A stretch of DNA of 7,797 nt from Geopsychrobacter sp. (GTDB taxonomy: Bacteria > Desulfobacterota > Desulfuromonadia > Desulfuromonadales > Geopsychrobacteraceae). The stretch spans positions 1 to 7,797 of the forward strand of contig JAKIUS010000061.1 of the NCBI GenBank assembly GCA_021647445.1, in the 5' to 3' direction. This document shows, piece by piece, positions 1-6,049 of the stretch. Both the position numbers and the translations under genes were made by a program. Position 1 is the first letter of the stretch. Every line of letters begins with the position of its first letter. Below the pieces are notes generated by a model, which saw only the letters and a program-made list of their open reading frames with translations, was not told where the DNA came from and did no database searches.

Positions 1-402
1 CTGCTGACGCAACCTGAGTCGCGCATCTTCATAGGCTTTTTGATACCAACGGGTCTTCTCTTTCGCCATCTCTCCTCTGGCCGCCAACTTGCCCGGAAAA
101 GGGAACTTCTGCGACAGGGTCAGCGTAGCCCCCGACATGGGAGTCGATTCGGCATCCAATTGATCGAGAGGAATATTGATAATCCCGAACCCAAGCATCG
201 GATCATCCAACGAGACGGCCTGATCAACCGTATGCCCAACCATCTCGGCCTGCGCCTTGGCCGCTTGCAGTTCAGGATTGTTTTGATCGGCTTCAACCAG
301 CAGGCTGTCGAGTGAAACCGCTTTACCCTCGGCCCAGGCCGACGACAGAAACAGGACCATAACGAACACAAACGCAACGGGGAATGTTTTCATAATGTGC
401 AT
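1..402 (-). CDS. TolC/CusC-family outer-membrane efflux protein, N-terminal part (runs off window)
   Basis: The 134 visible codons encode the start of an outer-membrane channel protein that would join an RND pump and its periplasmic adaptor to the outside. Residues 1-24 form a Sec signal peptide ending in AWA, with cleavage likely before E25. There is no lipobox Cys, unlike E. coli CusC. The mature part opens with a helical segment (SLDSLLVEADQNNPEL), as in TolC proteins. It then has the DPMLGFGIINIPLD block and the LSQKFPFPGKL block (about residues 67-106), which are typical of heavy-metal efflux outer-membrane factors. ATG at 402 is preferred over in-frame ATG at 393 because a GGAG element lies about 8-9 nt upstream of it. 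The gene is separated from the cytochrome operon by 245 bp and probably has its own promoter. Its likely partners are CusB and CusA, encoded divergently 4 kb away. The family call is firm; the metal specificity is inferred from context. Confidence 0.88.
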   Translation of the reverse strand, partial: MHIMKTFPVAFVFVMVLFLSSAWAEGKAVSLDSLLVEADQNNPELQAAKAQAEMVGHTVDQAVSLDDPMLGFGIINIPLDQLDAESTPMSGATLTLSQKFPFPGKLAARGEMAKEKTRWYQKAYEDARLRLRQQ

Positions 403-433
403 TGATCTATTCTCCAAAAAGGGGATTTCCGAA

Positions 434-454
434 AAGCCAATCTGGCTTCCAGAT
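434..454 (-). promoter_or_regulatory. Two overlapping, mutually exclusive hairpins in the TolC-gene leader
   Basis: Read on the minus strand, ATCTGG-AAG-CCAGAT (454 to 440) is a perfect 6-bp stem with a 3-nt loop. AAGCCA-GAT-TGGCTT (448 to 434) is a second perfect 6-bp stem with a 3-nt loop. The two share the central nine bases, so only one can form at a time. The second ends in a short T run (TTTT, then C), like a weak terminator. They lie about 30-50 nt upstream of the start codon. This could be a small attenuator-type switch or a 5'-stabilising hairpin. The structure is seen directly; the role is inferred. Confidence 0.35.
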
Positions 455-467
455 CCGACGTGTCAAC

Positions 468-483
468 TACACTTATCGTGCCA
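468..483 (-). promoter_or_regulatory. Possible sigma54 (-24/-12) promoter for the TolC-like gene
   Basis: The minus strand reads TGGCACGATAAGTGTA. The -24 half is a perfect TGGCACG. The -12 half at the right distance is GTGTA instead of TTGCA, so the GC dinucleotide expected there is lost. Transcription would start near 457, just before the paired hairpins. A TTGACA at 466-461 could instead be a sigma70 -35 element, but nothing resembling TATAAT lies 16-18 nt downstream. The call is tentative because the -12 element is poor. Confidence 0.3.
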
Positions 484-510
484 AACGTTTTTTTACATTT
501 TCTACTTAGT

Positions 511-534
511 TTTAGGGGACTCGTCGTACCTAAA
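511..534. repeat. Inverted repeat TTTAGG-N12-CCTAAA
   Basis: Six-base arms TTTAGG (511-516) and CCTAAA (529-534) are perfect complements around a 12-nt spacer, with arm centres 18 bp apart. The repeat lies between the phased TCAAC boxes and the candidate promoter of the TolC-like gene. It could be an operator or a loose RNA hairpin. No T run follows, so it is not a terminator. Confidence 0.3.
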
Positions 535-544
535 GCACCAGGTC

Positions 545-605
545 TTCAACAAATAAATGCAGAATACTCAACGCATTACTGAAGAATATTCAACATATCT
601 TCAAC
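545..605. repeat. Four helically phased (T/C)TCAAC boxes upstream of the TolC-like gene
   Basis: The hexamers TTCAAC (545-550), CTCAAC (567-572), TTCAAC (589-594) and TTCAAC (600-605) end at 550, 572, 594 and 605. The intervals are 22, 22 and 11 bp, all multiples of one helical turn. The middle two lie in 12-mers AGAATACTCAAC (561-572) and AGAATATTCAAC (583-594), identical at 11 of 12 positions. The first and last share the octamer TCTTCAAC. Same-face spacing of direct repeats is how OmpR/PhoB-type response regulators bind, so this is a candidate activator or repressor array. The regulator is unknown. Confidence 0.45.
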
Positions 606-647
606 CAGTATTCCTGCGCAGAGAAGCCCCAATACCATAATCAATAA

Positions 648-1190
648 TCAATATCCCCGCTCTTCGCGCATCTCAATCAAGCGGGAGTAACGGTTCTCAA
701 GCCCGCGCATAATCTCTATATGAGTAGCACTCAGGTCCGTCCAAAGAAAAGCGAGCATCGCCTCTCCATAACATATATTGCAACCCGCAGCATGATCATC
801 ATAACCACGACTTTCCTGCCCACCTTTCAAGAAACAATGCAGCAGATTTTTGTGTCCCATGGCATCACAAAAGCAGAAACAGGGGATGACTTTCGATTTT
901 ACGGAAATTTCTGGATCACCCAGCAGAGCCGACTCCTTGACCGCAATCCTGTAGCCAATTTCAACAGCATCACTGGTATAAACAAAAGTCGGAAACTCGT
1001 ATTCATCCCAATCGGTATCAGGATATTTTTTCTCCAACAGGGCCTCGGCCGCCTGAGTCAACTTAGACATGTTCATATTTTGAATCTGCCGAAATCGGGC
1101 CTTCTGCTCTTTATCCATTGCCAATGCAGGCCCGATGGCAACCAGCAGAAAAATCACCGAAAATATGCTCACCCATCTATAAATATTCAC
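648..1190 (-). CDS. Exported Cys-rich protein of PCYCGC-motif type (variant PCFCFC)
   Basis: This 180-residue protein has a Sec signal peptide (residues 1-24, ending PALA) and so is probably periplasmic. A charged helical stretch (about 25-60) is followed by a compact Cys/His-rich region: PCFCFC (C104, C106, C108), GHKNLLHC (H113, H118, C119), then YDDHAAGCNIC (H133, C137, C140). This order matches, from memory, the uncharacterised PCYCGC-motif family (Pfam PF13798), with F replacing Y and G in the motif. There is no CXXCH, so it is not a c-type cytochrome. The Cys/His pattern suggests metal binding or thiol redox, but no function is established. The start is GTG, with AGGAGAGAG ending 8 nt upstream. 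The gene follows cytochrome b by only 18 bp, so it is very likely the last gene of the cytochrome operon. The family call is fairly firm; the role is open. Confidence 0.8.
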   Translation of the reverse strand: MNIYRWVSIFSVIFLLVAIGPALAMDKEQKARFRQIQNMNMSKLTQAAEALLEKKYPDTDWDEYEFPTFVYTSDAVEIGYRIAVKESALLGDPEISVKSKVIPCFCFCDAMGHKNLLHCFLKGGQESRGYDDHAAGCNICYGEAMLAFLWTDLSATHIEIMRGLENRYSRLIEMREERGY

Positions 1191-1208
1191 TGTTATAACT
1201 CTCTCCTA

Positions 1209-2255
1209 CTAAAAGGGATTGATCCACTGCCAGTTTTTGCCGCGACACCAGAGACCGATGGCAATCAGCAATAACTGAGCCAGCAACATTATACCAAACG
1301 TCAGGCTCCACTTCAGACGATCCCTGGAAAACCAGATCCCTCCACAACTCTTGCTACGATCCAGCCAGGGACAGAGCACCAGAAACAGTCCACAAACGAC
1401 TGGAATAACCACGCCGCCGATCAGCGCCGAGTAACTGACCAGTTCCTGAAAACCGATAAAATACCAGGGAGCCTTGGCAGGATTGGGGGGATGAAAGGGG
1501 TCGGCCCGTTCATAGATAGGGGCATCAAAGTAACAACTTAACAACAGCATCACCGACAACGTCAGTAACGCGACGGCGGCTTCGGCTCGAAATAACCAGG
1601 GATCGGCGGGCAGCTTGGCCTCTTTCAAACCTTCAGGGGCGGCCAGCCCACCATCCTTGCGCACCCGCCAAAGATGCAAACCGGTCAGAAATAACAGTAA
1701 AGGAATCAACCCGGCATGCAGTGCGAAGGAACGCAACAGGGTTTCACTGCCAATCTGTTCTCCCCCGAGCAAAAACGTCTTAATTTCAGGCCCAATCAAC
1801 GGAAAATAGCCAGCCAGGCTGGCCCCGACCTTAATCGCCCAGTAAGAGATCTGATCCCAGGGCAACAGGTAACCGGTAAAGTTGGCATAGAGAATAAGCG
1901 CCAACAGCAACAGCCCGTACTGCCAGTTCAAAATGCGACCCTTGTAACTGCCGGTAAAAAAAACCCGTGACAGATGCAGAACTGCCAAAATCACCAGCGC
2001 GTTTGCCGCTAGAAAATGGAGGTTACGAATCAAACCACCAAAATGCAAGGTCGTTTGAATATGAAGAATCCGCTCGTAAGCGACCTCCTGATCTGGAACA
2101 TAATAGAGAAACAGGGTAAAGCCAGTGATAAACAGAATCGCCAGACAGGACAGGCAGGCAATGCCCAACCCCCAGGTCGTTGTCGGCCGCAATGCGTGAC
2201 GGCTCACCGATACGGAATGCAAGTGATCTAGAAAGTTTCTCTGCGCGCGACTCAT
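1209..2255 (-). CDS. Cytochrome b subunit of a bc-type quinol:cytochrome c oxidoreductase
   Basis: This 348-residue integral membrane protein oxidises quinol and carries two b haems across the inner membrane. The haem ligands are H80 and H94 in helix B (NLH...VLH) and H180 and H194 in helix D (ALH...GLH). Both pairs are 14 apart, as in mitochondrial-type cytochrome b; the second b6f pair is one residue wider. About seven membrane helices are visible, near residues 28-52, 76-98, 113-132, 177-195, 224-242, 273-298 and 315-338. The N-terminal b6-like half and the subunit-IV-like half are fused. The Qo-site motif is KAPWY (261-265), not PEWY, so Pro replaces the usual Glu; this fits menaquinol users. 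The protein ends after helix seven with [11 protein letters not shown], shorter than the roughly 400 residues of mitochondrial forms. ATG at 2255 is chosen because GGAGG lies 7 nt upstream and it overlaps the Rieske stop as ATGA; an in-frame extension to 2336 has no such support. Confidence 0.93.
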   Translation of the reverse strand: MSRAQRNFLDHLHSVSVSRHALRPTTTWGLGIACLSCLAILFITGFTLFLYYVPDQEVAYERILHIQTTLHFGGLIRNLHFLAANALVILAVLHLSRVFFTGSYKGRILNWQYGLLLLALILYANFTGYLLPWDQISYWAIKVGASLAGYFPLIGPEIKTFLLGGEQIGSETLLRSFALHAGLIPLLLFLTGLHLWRVRKDGGLAAPEGLKEAKLPADPWLFRAEAAVALLTLSVMLLLSCYFDAPIYERADPFHPPNPAKAPWYFIGFQELVSYSALIGGVVIPVVCGLFLVLCPWLDRSKSCGGIWFSRDRLKWSLTFGIMLLAQLLLIAIGLWCRGKNWQWINPF

Positions 2256-2740
2256 GTACGATCCTCCCGGCCTGGCTCTGTCACGGGAATTCTGATCCAC
2301 AAGGGCGCGGGTTGTTTCTTTCCGGAATGGATCCAAATTCTCCCCTGACTGATCCGTACTGCATGCCAGGGCAACGAACGCGGTGCTGGCCCCGAATAAA
2401 CCTCCCCCATAGGACCAAACTCACTGCCGTGACAAGGACAGAAAAAACCCTGATCCACGGTATTTACCAAACAACCAAGATGGGTACACTCCAGGCTGAT
2501 CGCGGCCAGACGACCTGACTTCCGCAGCAGAGCGACACCCTGTTGCGGGAACGGAAAAGTTCCGTCAGCGGGCAAATCGACCAGTGCAATCACGCCCGTC
2601 CAGCGCGCCGAAGAGAACCGTCCGGCGGCTCGCCATACATCGAGCAATACGGCGCCCAACAGTAGAAAAGTTGATCCAAGCGCTCCGAACAACAAACTCC
2701 GTCGCAACCATGCCCGTCTGCTCATTTTCTTCTCATTCAT
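2252..2740 (-). CDS. Rieske [2Fe-2S] iron-sulfur subunit of the bc-type complex
   Basis: This 162-residue protein takes the first electron from quinol at the Qo site of cytochrome b and passes it to cytochrome c. The N-terminus carries a twin-arginine-like motif (SRRAWLR, residues 7-13) followed by a hydrophobic anchor (about 15-34), as expected for Tat-exported, membrane-anchored Rieske proteins. The cluster-binding boxes are CTHLGC (85-90) and CPCHGS (101-106). By family rules C85, H87, C101 and H104 bind the cluster, and C90 and C103 form the disulfide. The GP at 119-120, after the second box, fits the Pro loop. The stop overlaps the cytochrome b start (ATGA), and the start overlaps the stop of the upstream cytochrome c gene (ATGA), so translation is probably coupled. 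A GAGG element lies about 11 nt before the start. The length is normal for a bacterial Rieske protein. Confidence 0.95.
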   Translation of the reverse strand: MNEKKMSRRAWLRRSLLFGALGSTFLLLGAVLLDVWRAAGRFSSARWTGVIALVDLPADGTFPFPQQGVALLRKSGRLAAISLECTHLGCLVNTVDQGFFCPCHGSEFGPMGEVYSGPAPRSLPWHAVRISQGRIWIHSGKKQPAPLWIRIPVTEPGREDRT

Positions 2741-4398
2741 GGGATAGAAGTCCTCGACAGAGTACGAATCTTACCGACCAGACCCCAGATCTCCTGTGAA
2801 GTTAGTTGATCGCGAAAAGCGGGCATAGCTGTTCCCGGCACGCCGTCAAAAAGGATCCGAGCAATCTCCTGATCACTCAACCGGCCGAAGTATCGCTTAT
2901 TGGTCAGGTTGCGGGGCATCGGTTTATGGCGTAGAGCTTCAGGCCCAACTCCTGTCCCCGCTATGCCATGACACCTGCGACAACGGGCATTGAACAGATC
3001 GTCAATCCGCGCCGCTGCGGGCAGAGGGCTGTCAGGGAGCACCAATTCATCCAAAGCAGCCTTATCGCTTTCAGCGCCACCGATAAAAGCCTGATAAATC
3101 AAAGCAATAACACGATCCCGTGCAACAGGGTCGACAAGTTTGCCATAGCCCGGCATAGACGTTCCCGGAATGCCCTGATCAATGCTACGTCTCATCTGCT
3201 CTGGGCTGAGACGCTTGAAATAATCAGCGTTTCCAGTAAATGCTCGTGGGAAATTGGCCAGATTCGGTTGCAATACACCTCGCCCATCCCCGTCAGCAGC
3301 ATGACAGGATTGACAAAACCGCATGTAAAGTTGCTTGCCACGCTGTACCTCAGGCACACTCTCTCGGGCTTCCCCACCAATCGTCGGCTGCGCAACGGCC
3401 TGCTGCGCCAAAAAAGAAACCAGTTTATGCTCCTCGTCGTCAGTTAAAAAAATATGCGGCATGATAGCGCCAGGAATCAATTTGGACGGGTTTTCCAGAA
3501 AATCATGGAGATAGACAGGATCACGAATCTGACCGATAAAACTCAGATCTGGAGCAATTCGACCATCCTGCTCGCGAAACTTGTGGCAAGACAAACACTG
3601 CTTACGATAGAGAAGCGCTTCGCCTTCAACCAGTTTTCGACCTTTCGGCACCAATGACACCTCAGGCAACCGGATCAGACCGGCCTGAACCTGCATCGGC
3701 GTGGCATAATATGGGTTCTCAATCCTGCTTTTGAGAAAAAAGGCGATTTTCCGTGCCTGCCCTTTTGAGAGTGGAAAGCGCGGCATAATTGAGTTCTGCG
3801 GATCCTTTTTCGGATCACGAATCGCCTCCTGGATCTGCTCCAATCCCAGGAAAGATCCGATCCGGCTAAGATCCGGTCCATATCTTCCCCCCCGGCCTGC
3901 CCCACCTACATAATGACAAGTATTGCAGGCCTTGCCGATAAAGAGTCGATATCCCTGCCAGGCCTTTTCCGCCCCCATAAGTGGTGCGGTTTTATGACAC
4001 TGAAAACAACTGGCCTGGAGATCCCGCCCCCGAAGCACCTTTCTTGCACCAAGACCGGGCAGACCATGGGAAATCTTCCTATCGAGAGCCATCCCTTCTC
4101 CTAGGTGACAGGCGGTACAACCGAGTTTTTCGGGAAGATGGGGGCCGATATCGGGATGGAGCGACCGAGTTGTCTCCCCGCTGACCGAAATGGCTAACGC
4201 ACCGCCCGGGTGGCAAAAGGTACAATGCTCACGAACCTTTTTCCCATTGAGATTCACTACGATATCAGCGATAACCCGAGTCGAATGATCCGGGTTTTCT
4301 CGCCAAACCACCGCTAAAACATACAAGGTGATCGCGAGACAGGCCGCAACCATCAGATAAAAAAATCGATTCACCCACACGGGACCGGAACAACCCAT
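2737..4398 (-). CDS. Membrane-anchored seven-haem c-type cytochrome (three-haem N-terminus plus four mono-haem domains)
   Basis: The 553-residue protein (numbered from ATG 4398) has one N-terminal membrane helix (about 12-32) and a periplasmic body with seven CXXCH motifs: CTFCH 59, CTACH 94, CFQCH 131, CNTCH 158, CLSCH 268, CQSCH 362 and CRRCH 473. The first three lie close together and have no nearby Met ligand, like a small multihaem module with bis-His haems. The last four each begin a class-I cytochrome c fold. Each is followed by a Met-Pro element supplying the sixth ligand: IMPRF (M205), IMPHI (M313), SMPGY (M415) and AMPAF (M525). It is the first gene of the operon and is translationally coupled to the Rieske gene, so it is probably the electron-accepting arm of the bc complex. 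The start is uncertain: the frame is open to TTG 4437 (13 residues more), GTG 4380 and 4374 are also in frame, and none has a good ribosome-binding site. It resembles cytochromes of Geobacter-type bc complexes, but I cannot name an exact orthologue. Confidence 0.92.
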   Translation of the reverse strand: MGCSGPVWVNRFFYLMVAACLAITLYVLAVVWRENPDHSTRVIADIVVNLNGKKVREHCTFCHPGGALAISVSGETTRSLHPDIGPHLPEKLGCTACHLGEGMALDRKISHGLPGLGARKVLRGRDLQASCFQCHKTAPLMGAEKAWQGYRLFIGKACNTCHYVGGAGRGGRYGPDLSRIGSFLGLEQIQEAIRDPKKDPQNSIMPRFPLSKGQARKIAFFLKSRIENPYYATPMQVQAGLIRLPEVSLVPKGRKLVEGEALLYRKQCLSCHKFREQDGRIAPDLSFIGQIRDPVYLHDFLENPSKLIPGAIMPHIFLTDDEEHKLVSFLAQQAVAQPTIGGEARESVPEVQRGKQLYMRFCQSCHAADGDGRGVLQPNLANFPRAFTGNADYFKRLSPEQMRRSIDQGIPGTSMPGYGKLVDPVARDRVIALIYQAFIGGAESDKAALDELVLPDSPLPAAARIDDLFNARCRRCHGIAGTGVGPEALRHKPMPRNLTNKRYFGRLSDQEIARILFDGVPGTAMPAFRDQLTSQEIWGLVGKIRTLSRTSIP

Positions 4399-4424
4399 AA
4401 ACAACCCATCTGCACCCGCAAAGA

Positions 4425-4463
4425 GACAAAACCTCAATCCAGTTTTCCAACGACAAAACCTCA
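4425..4463. repeat. 12-bp direct repeat GACAAAACCTCA at the start of the cytochrome operon
   Basis: GACAAAACCTCA occurs perfectly at 4425-4436 and 4452-4463, 27 bp apart. A related GATAAAACCCA lies at 4506-4516, 54 bp (2 x 27) further on. The inner copy covers the alternative TTG start at 4437. Because 27 is nine codons, the two copies read LRFC...LRFC in the cytochrome frame. This could be an operator pair in the 5' leader or a small tandem duplication. It gives a mild argument that the TTG lies in untranslated leader and that ATG 4398 is the true start. Confidence 0.4.
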
Positions 4464-4526
4464 GTCACGCCCTTGTAATCATTTGAAGAGCTTAAGCATA
4501 GCAGAGATAAAACCCATTGGGGAATT

Positions 4527-4556
4527 ATCATAAGTATTCAGGCATTACTATTGCAA
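4527..4556 (-). promoter_or_regulatory. Possible sigma70 promoter of the cytochrome operon
   Basis: On the minus strand a -35-like TTGCAA (4556-4551) and a -10-like TATGAT (4532-4527, five of six matches to TATAAT) are separated by 18 bp. Transcription would start near 4520, leaving a leader of about 120 nt before ATG 4398. The -35 hexamer coincides with the -12 element of the candidate plus-strand sigma54 promoter, so the two promoters would compete for the same DNA. Moderate support only. Confidence 0.4.
4540..4555 (+). promoter_or_regulatory. Candidate sigma54 (-24/-12) promoter for cusBA
   Basis: AGGCATTACTATTGCA fits the RpoN consensus TGGCAC-N5-TTGCW at GGCA and at the whole TTGCA. The invariant GG (4541-4542) and GC (4553-4554) are exactly 10 nt apart. 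Only the first T and the C of the -24 box differ. Transcription would begin near 4566, giving a leader of about 59 nt before the cusB start. The octamer AATTATCA occurs at 4523-4530 and again at 4555-4562, 32 bp apart, flanking the site. An alternative sigma70 pair (TTATCA 4557, TAAGAT 4581, spacer 18) is weaker. Confidence 0.45.
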
Positions 4557-4611
4557 TTATCAACAATGGTGATACCCATTTAAGATAAGTAGATAAAGCA
4601 TCCCCCTTTGC

Positions 4612-4619
4612 AAGGAGGT
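4612..4619 (+). promoter_or_regulatory. Strong ribosome-binding site of cusB
   Basis: AAGGAGGT is a near-perfect Shine-Dalgarno sequence. It ends 5-6 nt before ATG 4625 but only 2-3 nt before the in-frame GTG at 4622, so ATG 4625 is the better start. Confidence 0.8.
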
Positions 4620-4624
4620 CGGTG

Positions 4625-6046
4625 ATGGCTTTTAAACAGCAACAAAATCCTAAAAAAAATCTTCCCTTCCCGGCAATAATCATTGCGATCGGTCTCGTGC
4701 TGCTTGCGATTGTCCTGGTTGCTTATTTTGTCGACAAGCCCTCCTCATCCACCGAAGCGACTACGGACAATACACAAGAGGTTCTTTTCTGGCGCTCACC
4801 GATGAATCCGACCGAAATCTATAACGCCCCCGGCAAAGATCGCATGGGGATGGATCTGGTCCCGGTTCTTCCTGGGGAAGAAAATTCCGGACCGCCAGGG
4901 ACCATCAAAATCGATTCAGCGACCATTCAGAATATCGGAGTTAAAACTGCGCTCATCAAACGCCAGCCACTGCTCCGCGAGATCCGCACTATCGGGCAGA
5001 TTACCTACGACGAAAAGAAACTGCGCCGCATCTCACCAAAATTCGGCGGCTGGATTGAACAGCAGTATGTCAACTTCGACGGCCAGACAGTCAAAAAAGG
5101 CCAAAAACTGCTCGACATCTACAGCCCAGAACTGGTTGCAACCCAAGAGGAATACCTGGTTGCCCTCAAATATTTTGATCGACTGAAGGAGAATCAGGCC
5201 TGGAATGTCGCCGCTGGGGCAAAGAGTTTACTCCAGGCCGCAGAATCCAGACTGCGTTACTGGGACATCAGTGCGGCTCAACTTAAGGCCCTGCGCCTTC
5301 GCGGCAAGATCACCCGTACCATGAGCCTTTACGCTCCCTTCAAGGGCATCATTGTCAAAAAGCATATTCCCGAAGGCGGCCATGTCCAGCCTGGGCAAAC
5401 CCTTTATGAAATTGCTGAGCTCTCAAACATCTGGGTACTGGCCGACGTCTATGAATATGAAGCCCCCTGGCTTGAATTAGGTCAGGACGCCGAGATGACC
5501 CTGGCGTATCAACCGGGCAGCAGTTTTCACGGCAAGGTGACCTACGTCTATCCCTATTTGAAGAACAAGACCCGCACCCTGCAGGTCCGCATGGAATTCA
5601 AAAACACTCCAACATTCAGGTTTAAACCCGGCATGTGGGCCAACGTCATCCTGCGTGCGGAAATTTCAAGCGCAGCCCTGACCGTTCCAGTTCAGGCGGT
5701 CATCCGAACTGGCAAACGGGATATCACGCTGGTGGCACTTGCCGGGGGGCATTTTGCCCCACGCGAACTGCGGCTTGGAGCCCAGTCCGGTGACGACTTC
5801 GAGGTACTAAGCGGACTTGAAGAGGGGGAATATGTCGTAACCTCAGCCCAGTTCCTCATCAACTCAGAGAGCAGCCTGCAATCAGCCCTCAGTAAAATGC
5901 TCCCGACACCGACAGAGCAAAAACCGACCGGACAGAAGGCCAGTCAACAACCTGCAAAAGAAGGCGATATGTCCGGCATGAAGATGAAGATGCCCAAATC
6001 TGATGAGGAGTCCCCAAGCATGCCCCGCCAACAGAAAGGGGAGTAG
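4625..6046 (+). CDS. cusB: CusB-like periplasmic adaptor (membrane fusion protein) of a Cu(I)/Ag(I) RND efflux system
   Basis: This 473-residue protein links the CusA pump to the outer-membrane channel and delivers metal to the pump. An N-terminal membrane helix (about 15-36) anchors it. Residues 53-81 form the heavy-metal-binding segment (LFWRSPMNP...RMGMDLVP). M60, M74 and M76 match the three Met that bind Cu(I)/Ag(I) in E. coli CusB (M49, M64, M66), aligned from memory. A lipoyl/barrel-sandwich half motif lies around 139-165 (GGWIEQQYVNFDGQTVKKGQ). A helical hairpin (about 165-230) separates it from the second half (YAPFKGIIVKK...GGHVQPGQ, 236-258). Beta-barrel and membrane-proximal domains follow (about 268-415). 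The tail (448-466) is Met-rich (GDMSGMKMKM, then SMP), which E. coli CusB lacks and which may be an extra metal site. The stop lies 3 nt before cusA, so the pair forms one operon. Confidence 0.94.
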   Translation: MAFKQQQNPKKNLPFPAIIIAIGLVLLAIVLVAYFVDKPSSSTEATTDNTQEVLFWRSPMNPTEIYNAPGKDRMGMDLVPVLPGEENSGPPGTIKIDSATIQNIGVKTALIKRQPLLREIRTIGQITYDEKKLRRISPKFGGWIEQQYVNFDGQTVKKGQKLLDIYSPELVATQEEYLVALKYFDRLKENQAWNVAAGAKSLLQAAESRLRYWDISAAQLKALRLRGKITRTMSLYAPFKGIIVKKHIPEGGHVQPGQTLYEIAELSNIWVLADVYEYEAPWLELGQDAEMTLAYQPGSSFHGKVTYVYPYLKNKTRTLQVRMEFKNTPTFRFKPGMWANVILRAEISSAALTVPVQAVIRTGKRDITLVALAGGHFAPRELRLGAQSGDDFEVLSGLEEGEYVVTSAQFLINSESSLQSALSKMLPTPTEQKPTGQKASQQPAKEGDMSGMKMKMPKSDEESPSMPRQQKGE

Positions 6047-6049
6047 ATC

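Noticed and set aside
438..466. Sigma70 promoter for the TolC-like gene built on the perfect TTGACA at 466-461
   Set aside because: At 16-18 bp spacing the -10 position reads CAGATT, AGATTG or GATTGG, none close to TATAAT.
484..496. AAACGTTT followed by a T run, as a possible plus-strand terminator
   Set aside because: The palindrome has only four base pairs with no loop, and no plus-strand gene ends upstream of it.
545..605. Short regular repeats as a CRISPR array
   Set aside because: The repeat units are 6-12 bp with 11 or 22-bp periods, far too short for CRISPR repeats and spacers, and no cas genes are present.
606..640. GTATT...AATAC inverted repeat after the PCYCGC-type gene as an intrinsic terminator
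   Set aside because: The stem is only five base pairs around an 18-nt loop and no T run follows on the minus strand.
720..1274. 184-codon open frame on the plus strand opposite the PCYCGC-type gene
   Set aside because: It is antisense to a gene with a signal peptide and a recognisable Cys motif. Its own product shows no signal, domain or ribosome-binding site, and it runs into the cytochrome b coding region.
2256..2336. 27-codon upstream extension of cytochrome b
   Set aside because: It lies wholly inside the Rieske gene in another frame. The internal ATG at 2255 has a GGAGG 7 nt upstream and the usual ATGA coupling.
2968..3447. 159-codon plus-strand open frame within the multihaem cytochrome gene
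   Set aside because: It is a shadow of the minus-strand coding sequence; its translation shows no family features and the minus strand carries four clear cytochrome c domains.
4514..4569. Inverted repeat CCATTG...CAATGG around the divergent promoters
   Set aside because: The six-base arms are 44 bp apart with no extension of the match, so chance is a sufficient explanation.
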